Shown here: one piece after another, positions 50,919 to 60,160 of the stretch | Layout: the number at the start of each line of letters is the position of its first letter | Position numbering within the stretch: position 1 is the first letter of the stretch | Source: Elusimicrobiota bacterium | GTDB lineage: Bacteria > Elusimicrobiota > Elusimicrobia > FEN-1173 | NCBI GenBank assembly: GCA_016706425.1 | Contig: JADJJR010000001.1 | Location: forward strand, 2,108,001-2,172,000 | Reading direction: 5' to 3' | DNA length: 64,000 nucleotides | Notes under the pieces: model-generated | What the model saw: the letters and a program-made list of their open reading frames with translations, nothing else | Database searches by the model: none | Told to the model about the DNA's origin: nothing | Program-made: the position numbers and the translations under genes

Positions 50919-52712
50919 TTATTGGGGCGCGCTGAAAAACTTTTCCAAAGTCGCCAAACGCATGCCTGTCGGCGGGACGGCCGCGGGGTCCACGCGCGCG
51001 TCGATGACGGCGGGGCGTTTGGCGGCGAGGGCCGCCGCCAGGGCGCGCTCCGTGTCCCCCGGCTTCTCCACGACGAACGACAAAGCGCCCACCGCGTCGG
51101 CGATCTGGGCGACGTTCAATTTCCGTCGAAAGAGGGAGGTATTGAACCGGCCCTGGAACTGCTGGGTTTCGCCCAGGTGCACCATGCCGTGACCGCCGTT
51201 GTTGAGCACCACCCAGACGACCGGCACGTCGTTTTCGACCGCGGTGTGGACCTCCAGGCCGTTCATGGCGAAGGCGGCGTCCCCGGTGAGGGCCACGACG
51301 GGGCGGTCCGGCGCGGCCAGTTTGCCGCCGATGGCCGCGGCCACCCCGTGCCCCATGGAACCGAACCCCATGTTGATGAAAAAGCCCCCGGGTTCCCGGA
51401 CCGTGTAGTAGTGGAGGGCCCACGCCATGACGTTTCCTATGTCGACGAAGAGGATGGTGTCCGCCGGGAGGGCTTTCCGCATTTCCGCCACCACGCGCTG
51501 GGGCAGAAGCGGCACGGCCGTGGATTGGCCGCTCGCTTCGTCGATAAACCGGGGGGTGATGGCCTTGAGGGCGCGCAGGGCCGCCAACCGCGGACCCAGG
51601 TCCTGGGTTTGCTCCAACCAACGGGCGTCGCGTTCCAACTGGAAATTGATTTCGCGCAGCACGTGGCGCGCGTCGCCCACGAGCCCCGCGTCCACCGAAT
51701 AATTCTTACCGATCTCGTTGGGGTCCACGTCAATATGGAGGATACGGCGCCCGGCCCCGACCCGCGGGTCCCAGGCGTGGGTGGACAATTCGCCGAAACT
51801 CGTGCCGACGCCCAGGAGCAGGTCCGTCTCCGCGGAGAGAATCACCGCGTCCGCCTGGGGGGAACCCGCGAAACCGAACACGCCCAGGGAGAGGGCGTGG
51901 TCTTCGGGGAACACCCCTTTCCCTTTTTGGGTCGTGGCCACCGGGATTTTCAGTCGTTCGGCCAGGCCGCGAAGTTCGTCGTAGGCCCGGGAAAGATGGA
52001 CGCCGTAGCCCGCCAAAAGCACCGGTCGGCGGGCTTGGAGCAACAATTTGGCCGCCTCTTTGACCGAGCGGCGGTCGAACAATTCCGACGGGGGGCGGTA
52101 TTGCTGGGGTTTGCGCAGGTCGTCGGGAACGGGGCGTCCCATCATGTCCGCGGGCAAACTCAAATGAATCGGCCCCGACCGGCCCGAGAGGCTGGTGCGC
52201 AAAAGATGCCGCGTCACCTCGGCGATTTTTTCGGGGGCCATCAGCATCACGCTGGCCTTGGTGACGTCCTTGTACATGTCGACGATGTCGATGCCGAGGG
52301 GCGAGCTTTCCTGGGCGGCCCCTTTGCCGAAGGCGGACAGGGCGATCTGGGCGGTGAGCAACAGCACGGGGACCGAATCGCGGTAGGCGCAAGCGATGCC
52401 GGTCAGCGCGTTGGTGGCGCCGGGGCCCGTGGTGGCGCAGCAGACGCCGAGCCGTCCGGACACCCGGGCGTAACCGTCGGCCATGAACGCGGCGCCTTCC
52501 TCGTGCTTGGTGATCACGGGACGGATTTTCCCGCCGGCGAACATCGCTTCGTAAAAGGGCATCAAGGGCCCGCCCGGGATGCCGAAAACGGTGTCGACCC
52601 CCTCCTGTTCCAGATAGGCGAGCAGCAATTGGACGGCGGTGCGGGCGGCGGGCCGCGGAAGGGCCCCGGCGTTCCCGGCGCGCGTGGATTTGGGCTTCGA
52701 GGATCGGCTCAT
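50919..52712 (-). CDS. Thiamine-diphosphate enzyme, acetolactate synthase large-subunit-like
   Basis: 597 residues. DTVFGIPGGPLMPFYEAM and ITKHEEGAAFMADGYAR (with the catalytic Glu) form the pyrimidine-binding domain. ATTGPGATNALTGIACAYRD follows, and GDAAFAMNGLEVHTAVENDV with VVLNN is the diphosphate-binding motif (GDA in place of GDG). A Lys/Pro-rich leader of about 20 residues precedes the core. No small subunit (ilvN), ilvC or ilvD is adjacent, so it may be a catabolic or unusual member (such as a glyoxylate carboligase-like or sulfoacetaldehyde-type enzyme) rather than a biosynthetic one. It is 76 bp downstream of ugd. Confidence 0.8.
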   Translation of the reverse strand: MSRSSKPKSTRAGNAGALPRPAARTAVQLLLAYLEQEGVDTVFGIPGGPLMPFYEAMFAGGKIRPVITKHEEGAAFMADGYARVSGRLGVCCATTGPGATNALTGIACAYRDSVPVLLLTAQIALSAFGKGAAQESSPLGIDIVDMYKDVTKASVMLMAPEKIAEVTRHLLRTSLSGRSGPIHLSLPADMMGRPVPDDLRKPQQYRPPSELFDRRSVKEAAKLLLQARRPVLLAGYGVHLSRAYDELRGLAERLKIPVATTQKGKGVFPEDHALSLGVFGFAGSPQADAVILSAETDLLLGVGTSFGELSTHAWDPRVGAGRRILHIDVDPNEIGKNYSVDAGLVGDARHVLREINFQLERDARWLEQTQDLGPRLAALRALKAITPRFIDEASGQSTAVPLLPQRVVAEMRKALPADTILFVDIGNVMAWALHYYTVREPGGFFINMGFGSMGHGVAAAIGGKLAAPDRPVVALTGDAAFAMNGLEVHTAVENDVPVVWVVLNNGGHGMVHLGETQQFQGRFNTSLFRRKLNVAQIADAVGALSFVVEKPGDTERALAAALAAKRPAVIDARVDPAAVPPTGMRLATLEKFFSAPQ

Positions 52713-52788
52713 CGCACACTCCCGAAAGCGTCGCCCCGGCCAAACTCGCCGGCGCGCGCCGACTCACAAAACCGAACGGCGGCGGGGA

Positions 52789-54096
52789 TCAGCGGCCCGA
52801 CCGGCCCACCGCGTGAACGTGAAACCCCGCCGCGCTCAGGGCCGCGGGGGACAGGGCGTTGCGCCCGTCCACAAAGACCGGAGTCCGCACCAACGCTTTC
52901 AGACGGGCCAGGTCCGCATCGCGGAATTCCTTCCACTCCGTGGCCAGCACCACCGCGTCCACCCCCCGGGCGGCGTCGTAGGGGTTGCGGCAAAAACGCA
53001 CGTCCTTCAAGAGGGCCCGCGCCTTGGTCATGGCCACCGGGTCGTAGGCGTTGACGCGCCCTCCCTCGGCTTGGATCCGCGCGATGATGTCGAGCGCGGG
53101 GGCGTTCCGCAGGTCGTCCGTGTCGGGTTTAAAAGCCAAACCCCAGACGGCGATCGTCTTGTCCCGCAGGGTCCACAGGGATTTTTTGAGGGCGTCGACC
53201 GCCCAGGCCCGGGCGGCGTCGTTGATCTCCCGCACCGCCTTTAAAATCTTGAAGTCCAATCCGACGCCGTCGGCCATGTGGATGAAGGCGGCGACGTCTT
53301 TGGGGAAGCAGGACCCCCCGTAGCCCAGGCCGGCGCGCAGGAAGGACGGGCCGATCCGGGGGTCCAGCCCCATGCCCTTGGTGACGAGCTGAACGTCGGC
53401 GCCGACGCGGTCGCAGAGCGTCGCCAAGGCGTTGGCGTAGGAGATTTTCAAGGCCAGAAAGGAGTTCGACGCGTGCTTGATCAACTCGGCGCTTTTAATG
53501 TCGGTCACGAGCAGGGGCGCTTTCAACGGGGCGTAGAGCTCCCGCATCACCGCCTCGGCCCGGGCCGATTCGACGCCGATCACGACCCGGTCGGGTTTCA
53601 TGAAATCGGAGACCGCCGTGCCTTCACGCAGGAATTCCGGGTTCGACACCACATCGAAGGGAACGTTCTTTTTCCCGTGCAGGAGGAGCGTCTGGCGGAC
53701 GCGGTCGCCCGTGTTCACGGGGACGGTCGATTTTTCGACGATGACGGTGTAGCGGTGGAGCAATTGCCCCACCCGGCGCGCCACGGCCTCCACGTAGGAG
53801 AGGTCGGCGCCGCCGTCGGGGGACGGGGGCGTGTTGACGGCGATGAAAACGACGTCGGCCGTCCGCAGGGCGTCCTCGATGCGGCCCGTGAACGTCAACC
53901 GGCGGGCTTTGCGGTGGACCGCGACCAGCTCCGGCAGGCCCGGTTCGTAAATCGGCACCCCGCCCTTGCGCAGGGTTTGCACCTTCTTTTTGTCCGAATC
54001 GACGCACACGACGCGGTGCCCCAATTCGGCCAGGCAAGCGCCCGTCACCAACCCCACGTACCCCGCCCCGATGACCGCCACGTTTTTCGGCTTCAT
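52789..54096 (-). CDS. ugd: UDP-glucose 6-dehydrogenase
   Basis: 435 residues. Two-step NAD-dependent oxidation of UDP-glucose to UDP-glucuronate. NVAVIGAGYVGLVTGACLAE binds NAD, FIAVNTPPSPDGGADLSYVE and VEKSTVPVNTGDR follow, and GYGGSCFPKDVAAF holds the catalytic Cys. C-terminal GLAFKPDTDDLRNAPALDI completes it. Seven bases after the RmlB-like gene. Supplies uronic acid for surface polysaccharide. Confidence 0.95.
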   Translation of the reverse strand: MKPKNVAVIGAGYVGLVTGACLAELGHRVVCVDSDKKKVQTLRKGGVPIYEPGLPELVAVHRKARRLTFTGRIEDALRTADVVFIAVNTPPSPDGGADLSYVEAVARRVGQLLHRYTVIVEKSTVPVNTGDRVRQTLLLHGKKNVPFDVVSNPEFLREGTAVSDFMKPDRVVIGVESARAEAVMRELYAPLKAPLLVTDIKSAELIKHASNSFLALKISYANALATLCDRVGADVQLVTKGMGLDPRIGPSFLRAGLGYGGSCFPKDVAAFIHMADGVGLDFKILKAVREINDAARAWAVDALKKSLWTLRDKTIAVWGLAFKPDTDDLRNAPALDIIARIQAEGGRVNAYDPVAMTKARALLKDVRFCRNPYDAARGVDAVVLATEWKEFRDADLARLKALVRTPVFVDGRNALSPAALSAAGFHVHAVGRSGR

Positions 54097-54103
54097 GTTG
54101 TCT

Positions 54104-55105
54104 TCACCGCTTTCCGTATTGTTTTTTGTAATACCGGCGGAAGGCCGCGCCGCGAACGGGCCGCCACCAGGATTCGTTCGTTCGGTACCATTCGATCAAC
54201 CGCGGCAACTCCGAAGAAAAAGGACGCCGCGGCCGCCAGCCCAATTGCCGCCGAATTTTGGAGGCGTCCGGCGCGTAGCGGGCGTCGTGGCCGGTGCGGT
54301 CCGTCACGAACGTCAACAACGACGACGGGCGGCCCGTCCAGCGCAGGATGGCCCGCGCCACGTCGATGTTGCGGTGTTCCCGGTCCGCCGCGATGTTGTA
54401 AATTTCGCCGGGCCGGCCGCGCTCCAACACCCGGCCGATGGCTTCGCAGTGGTCCAGCACGTGGATCCAGTTGCGCACGTTGTCCCCCCGACCGTAGAGC
54501 GGCAGCGGGAGCCCCGCCAACGCGTTCGTGATGAAGAGGGGCAAGAATTTTTCCGGGTGCTGGCGGGGGCCGAAATTGTTGGTGCAGCGGGTGACGATCG
54601 CGGGGGCGCCGAAGGTCCGCCACAGGCTGAGGACCATTTGGTCGGAGGCGGCTTTGGAAGCGGCGTAGGGACTGGTGGGAGCCAAAACGTCGGTTTCGCG
54701 GGACCGGCCCCGGGGCACCGACCCGTAGACTTCGTCCGTGGACACGTGCACAAACCGGCGCACCCCGGCGGCCCGGGCGGCGTGGGCCAAGGTGTAGGTG
54801 CCTTGCACGTTGGTTTGGAGGAACACGTCGGCGTCGAGGAGCGACCGGTCGACGTGGGTTTCGGCCGCGAAGTGGACCACCGCGTCCACCCCCGCGAGGG
54901 CCCGCCGGACCGTCGCGGCGTGGCCGATGTCCCCGCGAACAAAACGGTGGCGTGGGGAACGGCGCGCCTCGCCCAGATTGGCCAAATTGCCCGCGTAGGT
55001 CAGCTTGTCGAGCGTGACCACCCGGTCCCGCGGGTGGGTGGCCAGTCGATGAAGGACGAAATGGGAACCGATGAACCCGGCGCCGCCCGTCACGAGCAAT
55101 CGCAT
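54104..55105 (-). CDS. rmlB: dTDP-glucose 4,6-dehydratase-like nucleotide-sugar SDR
   Basis: 333 residues from the ATG at 55105. LLVTGGAGFIGSHFVLHRL, VVTLDKLTYAGNLANL, HFAAETHVDRSL, HVSTDEVYGSV with the Thr-Asp-Glu dehydratase triad, YAASKAASDQ, and RCTNNFGPRQHPEKFLP are the RmlB pattern. It makes dTDP-4-keto-6-deoxyglucose. rmlA, C and D are absent here. Start shares one base with the lptD stop (TGATG), which ties sugar synthesis to LPS export. Confidence 0.88.
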   Translation of the reverse strand: MRLLVTGGAGFIGSHFVLHRLATHPRDRVVTLDKLTYAGNLANLGEARRSPRHRFVRGDIGHAATVRRALAGVDAVVHFAAETHVDRSLLDADVFLQTNVQGTYTLAHAARAAGVRRFVHVSTDEVYGSVPRGRSRETDVLAPTSPYAASKAASDQMVLSLWRTFGAPAIVTRCTNNFGPRQHPEKFLPLFITNALAGLPLPLYGRGDNVRNWIHVLDHCEAIGRVLERGRPGEIYNIAADREHRNIDVARAILRWTGRPSSLLTFVTDRTGHDARYAPDASKIRRQLGWRPRRPFSSELPRLIEWYRTNESWWRPVRGAAFRRYYKKQYGKR

Positions 55106-57207
55106 CAGTAATCCCCCCGGTTGTCGCGGGCGGGGTAATACTGCTCTTCGCCCGCCGACGGCCGCGCCGCGCGCGCTTGCGCGTTGGTTTTCAAATCCAA
55201 TCGAAAATACAATTCGTTCACGCCCGGGCGCTCCCGGTAGGTCACGCGCACCACCCAACAGTGCAGGTCGCGGCGGACGACGAAATTCTTTTCTTTGAAC
55301 GCCACGTGGTTGTAGCGCAACCGGCCGCCGCCCTCGGCCGTGTAATGAATGTCCCCGCTGAGCCACCAGCCCCGGGTGAGCGAGAAAGCGGCCCCGTGGT
55401 TCAAATCCAACTGCCCGGCTCGGCCCACATTATAGCTGAAACCCGAGGAAAGGTAGGCCCGGTCGGTCGCCCCGGCGCGGAGCGCCATTTGACGGCTTTG
55501 GGTTTTTCGCGTGGGGTAAAGCTGCAGGGTTTCCCGCCACGTGGCGCTCCAAGCGCGTGACGGGCGAACCGTCACATCGAGGCTCGGCGGGGTCACCCGC
55601 TGGCGGGGCGATTGAAACCCCAACCCCGGGGCATCGCGAAAATCGTAGGCGGTGGTCAATCGCGCCCAGGCCGCCGACGAGGGCCGCCACGAACCGAAAA
55701 AAGACACTTCGTTCCGTTCCAGCCCCGCGTCGACCGCCGCGTGGTCGCGTGTCCAGGTGTCGGGCCGCCAACGCACCTGATATCGGTGGGTGAGGTCGTA
55801 ATCCAGCGCGGGGGTCAGGCGGTGCCGCCAGTTGAGCCCGGTGAACCCGCGCCCTTGCAACAGATCCTTGGGATTCAGCGCGGTCGCCTCCTCCCGGTGG
55901 GACTGCCATTGCTCCGTCAAACCCGCGGACGGCTCGATCGAAATCGTTTTGCCCAGGGGCCATCGCCACCGGAGGGACGCGGTCGTGTCCGCCGTTTGGC
56001 GGACGGCGTCCTTGCCCGGCAGGATGGGGTTGGGCGTGCCCGCGACCGCCTCCGGGCGGTCGTAAAAACTTTCAAAATTGGCCGATCCTTGGAAATAGAG
56101 ACTGCTGCGCCCCACCCGCAGTGCCGACGTTTGGGCCGTCAACCGGGGCAAGACCGTGCGCGCGGTGACGAAGCGGTCCCGGGCGTCGTCCAGCGCCCGG
56201 TCGTGCTCGGCGACGATCCGCGCCGTGAACCAGGGGGCCGTGTGGGTGAAGGCGATATCGGACTCGCCCAACTGGCGGCGGCGCTGGTAATCGTCCCGGA
56301 CGAAGGTGTTGTTCACCTCCTCATCCGACTGGAACGCGACGTTGGATTGCACCTGCCAGCGGGGCGACCACCGCTGCCAGTGGGCGAACCGCACATTCCA
56401 CCGCTGTTCGTCCACGATGCGATCGCGGATCATGTAGGCGCTGAGGGAGCCGCGGGCGGCGGGATCGGCGTAGGTCAATTCGCCCCCCAGCCCCTGACCG
56501 GCCCGCGAAAAGTAGTCCCAGAGGACGCCGGCGCGCGCGCTCTTGCCGAGGGGGTAGGAAAAAAGGGTTTTGGTGGTCAGGCCGTTCCGCGCGCTGTTGC
56601 CCGGATCGATGGTCAAAGTCCACCGGTTGTCCTGAAGCGAACGGGAATAGAAAGGGATGTAAAGCAGCGGGGTTTTCTCCAGGGCGAACCGGACGTTGGA
56701 CACCGACATCCGCTTGTCGACGCGGTAGACGGCGCTCCCCCCCCGGAAATGGTAGTGGGGCGGATCGCGGTCGCAACTCGTGAAAGCGGCGCGGCGCAAA
56801 CGGAAGAGATCCGGCCCCAGGCGCTCGACCTCGCGCCCCCAAACGCGCCAGGATCCCTGACGGATAAAGACCTCCCGCAGCGATCCGGTGCTTTGGGCCC
56901 AATCGTAGGAAACGCGGTCCGCGAACAGCGTCAATACATCGTCCTTCAAAACCACCCGACCCGACGCCTCCGCCGTCCGGGCGGCGGGGACCAGGGTCAA
57001 GGCGTCGGCCCGAAGGCGGGTGCCGCTCGAGGTCAGAACGGCGTTTCCGCGCGCCTCGAGCCGGTTGGCCTCGGTGAAATAATCGAGCTCGTCGCAGGTG
57101 AGGGTGGCCGTGGACAGGGCCGTCCCCGTTGACAGATCGACGGAAGCGGCGCCCCGCGCGCCCACGCCGGCCAGGACCAATACCGAAAGGAGCCAAAATG
57201 TTTTCAT
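55105..57207 (-). CDS. lptD: LPS-assembly protein LptD-like outer-membrane barrel
   Basis: 700 residues with a signal peptide (MKTFWLLSVLVLAGVGARG). The N-terminal OstA/jellyroll part (30-150) has CDELDYFTEANRLEARGNAV, RADALTLVP and ASGRVVLKDDVLTLFADRV. A long barrel domain follows, including RDPPHYHFRG, KTPLLYIPFYSRSL and many aromatic-ended strands. Residue Cys38 (TCDELDY) and one near 165 are among the few cysteines; the four-Cys pattern of E. coli is not evident. Inserts LPS into the outer leaflet. ATG overlaps the ROK gene stop as ATGA. The chain ends DNRGDY. Confidence 0.88.
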   Translation of the reverse strand: MKTFWLLSVLVLAGVGARGAASVDLSTGTALSTATLTCDELDYFTEANRLEARGNAVLTSSGTRLRADALTLVPAARTAEASGRVVLKDDVLTLFADRVSYDWAQSTGSLREVFIRQGSWRVWGREVERLGPDLFRLRRAAFTSCDRDPPHYHFRGGSAVYRVDKRMSVSNVRFALEKTPLLYIPFYSRSLQDNRWTLTIDPGNSARNGLTTKTLFSYPLGKSARAGVLWDYFSRAGQGLGGELTYADPAARGSLSAYMIRDRIVDEQRWNVRFAHWQRWSPRWQVQSNVAFQSDEEVNNTFVRDDYQRRRQLGESDIAFTHTAPWFTARIVAEHDRALDDARDRFVTARTVLPRLTAQTSALRVGRSSLYFQGSANFESFYDRPEAVAGTPNPILPGKDAVRQTADTTASLRWRWPLGKTISIEPSAGLTEQWQSHREEATALNPKDLLQGRGFTGLNWRHRLTPALDYDLTHRYQVRWRPDTWTRDHAAVDAGLERNEVSFFGSWRPSSAAWARLTTAYDFRDAPGLGFQSPRQRVTPPSLDVTVRPSRAWSATWRETLQLYPTRKTQSRQMALRAGATDRAYLSSGFSYNVGRAGQLDLNHGAAFSLTRGWWLSGDIHYTAEGGGRLRYNHVAFKEKNFVVRRDLHCWVVRVTYRERPGVNELYFRLDLKTNAQARAARPSAGEEQYYPARDNRGDY

Positions 57208-58109
57208 TCGACCAGGAGCGCCGCGCCCACCAGGCCCAGGGACTCCGGGTCCCGACTGACGCGAAAGCGCGCCGCCCGGGCCGGCGCGGGGAAAGCCGTC
57301 GCGCGCAGAATCCGTCGCGCGGTGGGCAGGAACAACGGGGCCGCCCGCGCCACCCCGCCCGTGAACAGGATCACTTCCGGATTGAGCGTGTTGACGAGAT
57401 TGGCGAGGGCCGCGCCCAGGGCCCGTCCGGCCCGGTCCCAGACGGCGCGGGCCACCGGATCGCCCCGCCGGGCGCGGCGGGCCAAGTCGAGCGGGGTCAC
57501 GTCGGTGTTTTTGCGGCCGCGCGCGGCGTCGCGCCGCGCGGCCTCGGCGGACAGCCCCACCGCCCCCAAATAGGTTTCCAGGCAACCCCGTCCGCCGCAC
57601 CCGCAGCGCGGCCCTTTCGGATCGACCACCAGGTGGCCGATTTCGCCCGCCGAGCCGGTGGCCCCGCGGTACAGAGCCCCGTTAAAAACCAACCCGCCCC
57701 CCACCCCCGTCCCCAGGGCGATCAACACCAGCGACCCCACGCGGCAATGCAATTCCATATGGTAGGCGCCCCAGGCCGCGGCCGTGGCGTCGTTCTCGAA
57801 ACAAAGGGGACCCGTCCACCCCGCCGCCCGGAAATGGCGGGCCACCGACACCCCGCGCCATCCCAGATTGGGCGCCAACCGGACCACACCCCGGGCGGCG
57901 TCCACGTCGCCCGCCACGCCCACCCCCGTCCCCCGAACCCCCCGCTCCATCCAGGGCCGGGCGGCGATCCACACCGCCCGCGCGAGGGCCCGGGGATCCG
58001 CCACCGTGTCCACGGCGCGGCGATCCAGAACGCGCCCGCGTTCGTCGACCAACCCCAATTTGACGCGCGTGCCGCCCAGATCGACGCCCAACCGCAAGCC
58101 CTTCCTCAT
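57204..58109 (-). CDS. ROK-family sugar kinase (glucokinase-like)
   Basis: 301 residues. LGVDLGGTRVKLGLVD is the phosphate-binding loop. FENDATAAAWGAYHME, IALGTGVGGGLVFNGALYRG and GEIGHLVV form the sugar site. CGCGGRGCLETY is the ROK zinc motif. Probably phosphorylates glucose or N-acetyl-amino sugars with ATP. ATG overlaps the folC stop as ATGA; it sits between folC and lptD, so a role in supplying envelope sugars is plausible. Confidence 0.88.
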   Translation of the reverse strand: MRKGLRLGVDLGGTRVKLGLVDERGRVLDRRAVDTVADPRALARAVWIAARPWMERGVRGTGVGVAGDVDAARGVVRLAPNLGWRGVSVARHFRAAGWTGPLCFENDATAAAWGAYHMELHCRVGSLVLIALGTGVGGGLVFNGALYRGATGSAGEIGHLVVDPKGPRCGCGGRGCLETYLGAVGLSAEAARRDAARGRKNTDVTPLDLARRARRGDPVARAVWDRAGRALGAALANLVNTLNPEVILFTGGVARAAPLFLPTARRILRATAFPAPARAARFRVSRDPESLGLVGAALLVE

Positions 58110-59320
58110 GGACACCTCCCGAAATGTTTCAACGCCGCCCCGGCCAGGTACAACGAGCCCGCGATCAAGACGGGCTCGCCTTTCACCCGCTCCCAGGCCG
58201 CGGCGAACGAGGGCGCGGTTTCCGCCGGGACGCGGCGGGACCACAGCGCCGCCAGGTCCCGGGCCGACCGCCCCCGGGGCGTCGGCAAATCCATCGTCAC
58301 CGCGCGCGCCACCACGCCGGACAACGCCCGCGCGATCGCCGGGGCGTCCTTGTCGTTCAGGCAGGCGAACACCAAGGCCGCGCGGCGGGGACCGAAGGCG
58401 GTCTTCCAGGCGCGGGCCAGGGCCGTCGCGGCCTCGGCGTTGTGCGCGCCGTCCACCACGACGGGGGGACGCCGACGGATGACCTGGAACCGTCCCGGCC
58501 AACGGGCCGCGGCGAAACCCCGCCGCATCGCCCGGTCCGGCACGAACCACCCCCGGCGACGCAGGGCGCCGATGACCCGCGCGGCGATCGCCGCGTTGTC
58601 CCGCTGGTGCGGCCCTCGAAAAGGCACACGCAGGGGCCGCCGGCCGGGGTCCAGCGCGAACGCTTCTCCCGCCGGGGTCGAACGACCCGCCGACCAGCGA
58701 AAATCCAACCCCAGGGTTTCGGTCGGCACCCCGGTCGCCGCGGCCCACCGGCGCGCTTCGGGCCACAAAAAACGGGGCAAATTTTGAATCAAGGCCGTCC
58801 CCGGCCGGGCGATTTCCCGTTTCTCGCGGTAGATGTGCCGCAAGGTGGGCCCCAACCAATCGCGGTGATCGTGGCCGATGGAGGTGATCACCGCAACCTC
58901 GGGGGCGGGGAAGGCGTTGGTGGCGTCCCATCGGCCGCCCAGGCCGGCCTCTAAAACGGCGATGTCAACCCCGGTTTCAGCGAACCAAAGAAAAGCGACG
59001 AGGGTTTGGACCTCGAATTCCGTGAGTCCGCGGGCGGCGGCGCGGGCCCTCCGCGCGAGACGGGCCGCGTCGGAGGGAGGGATGGTCCGGTCGTCCACCC
59101 GGATCCGCTCTTGCGGCGCGACCAAATGGGGCGAGGTGTAGAGTCCCGCGCGGTGTCCGGCGGCGCGGAGCGCGGACGCCGTGAGGGCCGCCACGGAACC
59201 CTTTCCGTTGGTGCCCGCCACCAAAACGGCGGCGAAAGAATCTTCGGGGTGGCCCAGCCGGTCCAGGGCGGCCCGCACGCGGGAAAGGCCGGGCCGGATG
59301 ACGGGGGCCGGGGCGGCCAC
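58106..59320 (-). CDS. folC: Folylpolyglutamate/dihydrofolate synthase
   Basis: 404 residues. VLVAGTNGKGSVAAL is the P-loop, LYTSPHLVAPQERIRVD follows, and VLEAGLGGRWDATNAF, ITSIGHDHRDWLG and VVVDGAHNAEAA are the Mur-ligase-like motifs. The GTG at 59320 begins immediately after the accD stop with no gap. Adds glutamate to folates, or makes dihydrofolate from dihydropteroate. Confidence 0.93.
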   Translation of the reverse strand: MAAPAPVIRPGLSRVRAALDRLGHPEDSFAAVLVAGTNGKGSVAALTASALRAAGHRAGLYTSPHLVAPQERIRVDDRTIPPSDAARLARRARAAARGLTEFEVQTLVAFLWFAETGVDIAVLEAGLGGRWDATNAFPAPEVAVITSIGHDHRDWLGPTLRHIYREKREIARPGTALIQNLPRFLWPEARRWAAATGVPTETLGLDFRWSAGRSTPAGEAFALDPGRRPLRVPFRGPHQRDNAAIAARVIGALRRRGWFVPDRAMRRGFAAARWPGRFQVIRRRPPVVVDGAHNAEAATALARAWKTAFGPRRAALVFACLNDKDAPAIARALSGVVARAVTMDLPTPRGRSARDLAALWSRRVPAETAPSFAAAWERVKGEPVLIAGSLYLAGAALKHFGRCP

Positions 59321-60160
59321 CTACTTGGCGAGGTTTTTTCGGGCGTCCATGAAAAAGGCCAACAAACGACCGAGACGTTCTTTCAAGTGGGCCCGGTCGA
59401 CCACCATGTCGACCATGCCGTGTTTCAGAAGGAACTCGGATTGCTGGAAACCCTGGGGCAAGGTTTGCCGAATGGTCTGTTCGATCACCCGGGGCCCCGC
59501 GAAGGCCACCAGGGCCTTGGGCTCCGCGAGGATGACGTCGCCCAGCATGGCGAAACTGGCGGTCACCCCCCCGGTGGTGGGGTCGGTCACGAGAGAAATG
59601 AACGGCAAGCGGGCCTTCTCCAACCGCCCCAGGGCCGCGCTGGTTTTGGCCATTTGGAACAACGACAAGATGCCTTCCTGCATGCGGGCGCCGCCCGAGG
59701 CGGAGACCACCAGGGCGGGGATTTTGTCGGCGATGGCGCGTTCGATGGTTTCGGTCACTTTCTCCCCCACCACGCTGCCCATGCTGCCGCCCATGAACCC
59801 GAAATCCAACACCGCGAGGGCCACCCGCTGGCCGGCGACGGCGCCGACCCCGGCCAGGATGGCGTCGCGCTCCCCGGTTTTTTTACGGCTTTCCTTGATG
59901 CGGTCCGCGTAGGCCGCCGTGTCGACGAACCCCAACGGGTCCGCGGCCGCCAGGGAAGCGCCGATCTCTTCGAAGGTGCCCTCGTCCACCAGTTGCGCCA
60001 GCCGTTCCCGAGCGCTGGTGCGCAGGGGGTAATGGCACTTCGGGCACACTTTCAGGTTTTTGGCGAGCTCTTTGTTGTAAATGATTTGCTCGCACTTGGG
60101 GCATTTCGTCCAAAGTCCGTGGGGCACACGTTTCTTTTGTCCCGATTCATCAACGGCCAT
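59321..60160 (-). CDS. accD: Acetyl-CoA carboxylase carboxyltransferase subunit beta
   Basis: 279 residues from the ATG at 60160, which has a GAGGAGG site. The N-terminal zinc ribbon has CPKCEQIIYNKELAKNLKVC and a second CPKC pair. The carboxyltransferase domain has FGFMGGSMGSVVGEKVTETIE, SASGGARMQEGILSLFQMAK, LPFISLVTDPTTGGVTASFA and GDVILAEP. First committed step of fatty-acid synthesis, with AccA from elsewhere. The 5' end overlaps trpA by 11 bp. Confidence 0.95.
   Translation of the reverse strand: MAVDESGQKKRVPHGLWTKCPKCEQIIYNKELAKNLKVCPKCHYPLRTSARERLAQLVDEGTFEEIGASLAAADPLGFVDTAAYADRIKESRKKTGERDAILAGVGAVAGQRVALAVLDFGFMGGSMGSVVGEKVTETIERAIADKIPALVVSASGGARMQEGILSLFQMAKTSAALGRLEKARLPFISLVTDPTTGGVTASFAMLGDVILAEPKALVAFAGPRVIEQTIRQTLPQGFQQSEFLLKHGMVDMVVDRAHLKERLGRLLAFFMDARKNLAK

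Noticed and set aside
50922..53054. 710-codon plus-strand frame
   Set aside because: Antisense to the acetolactate-synthase-like gene, with no recognisable motif.
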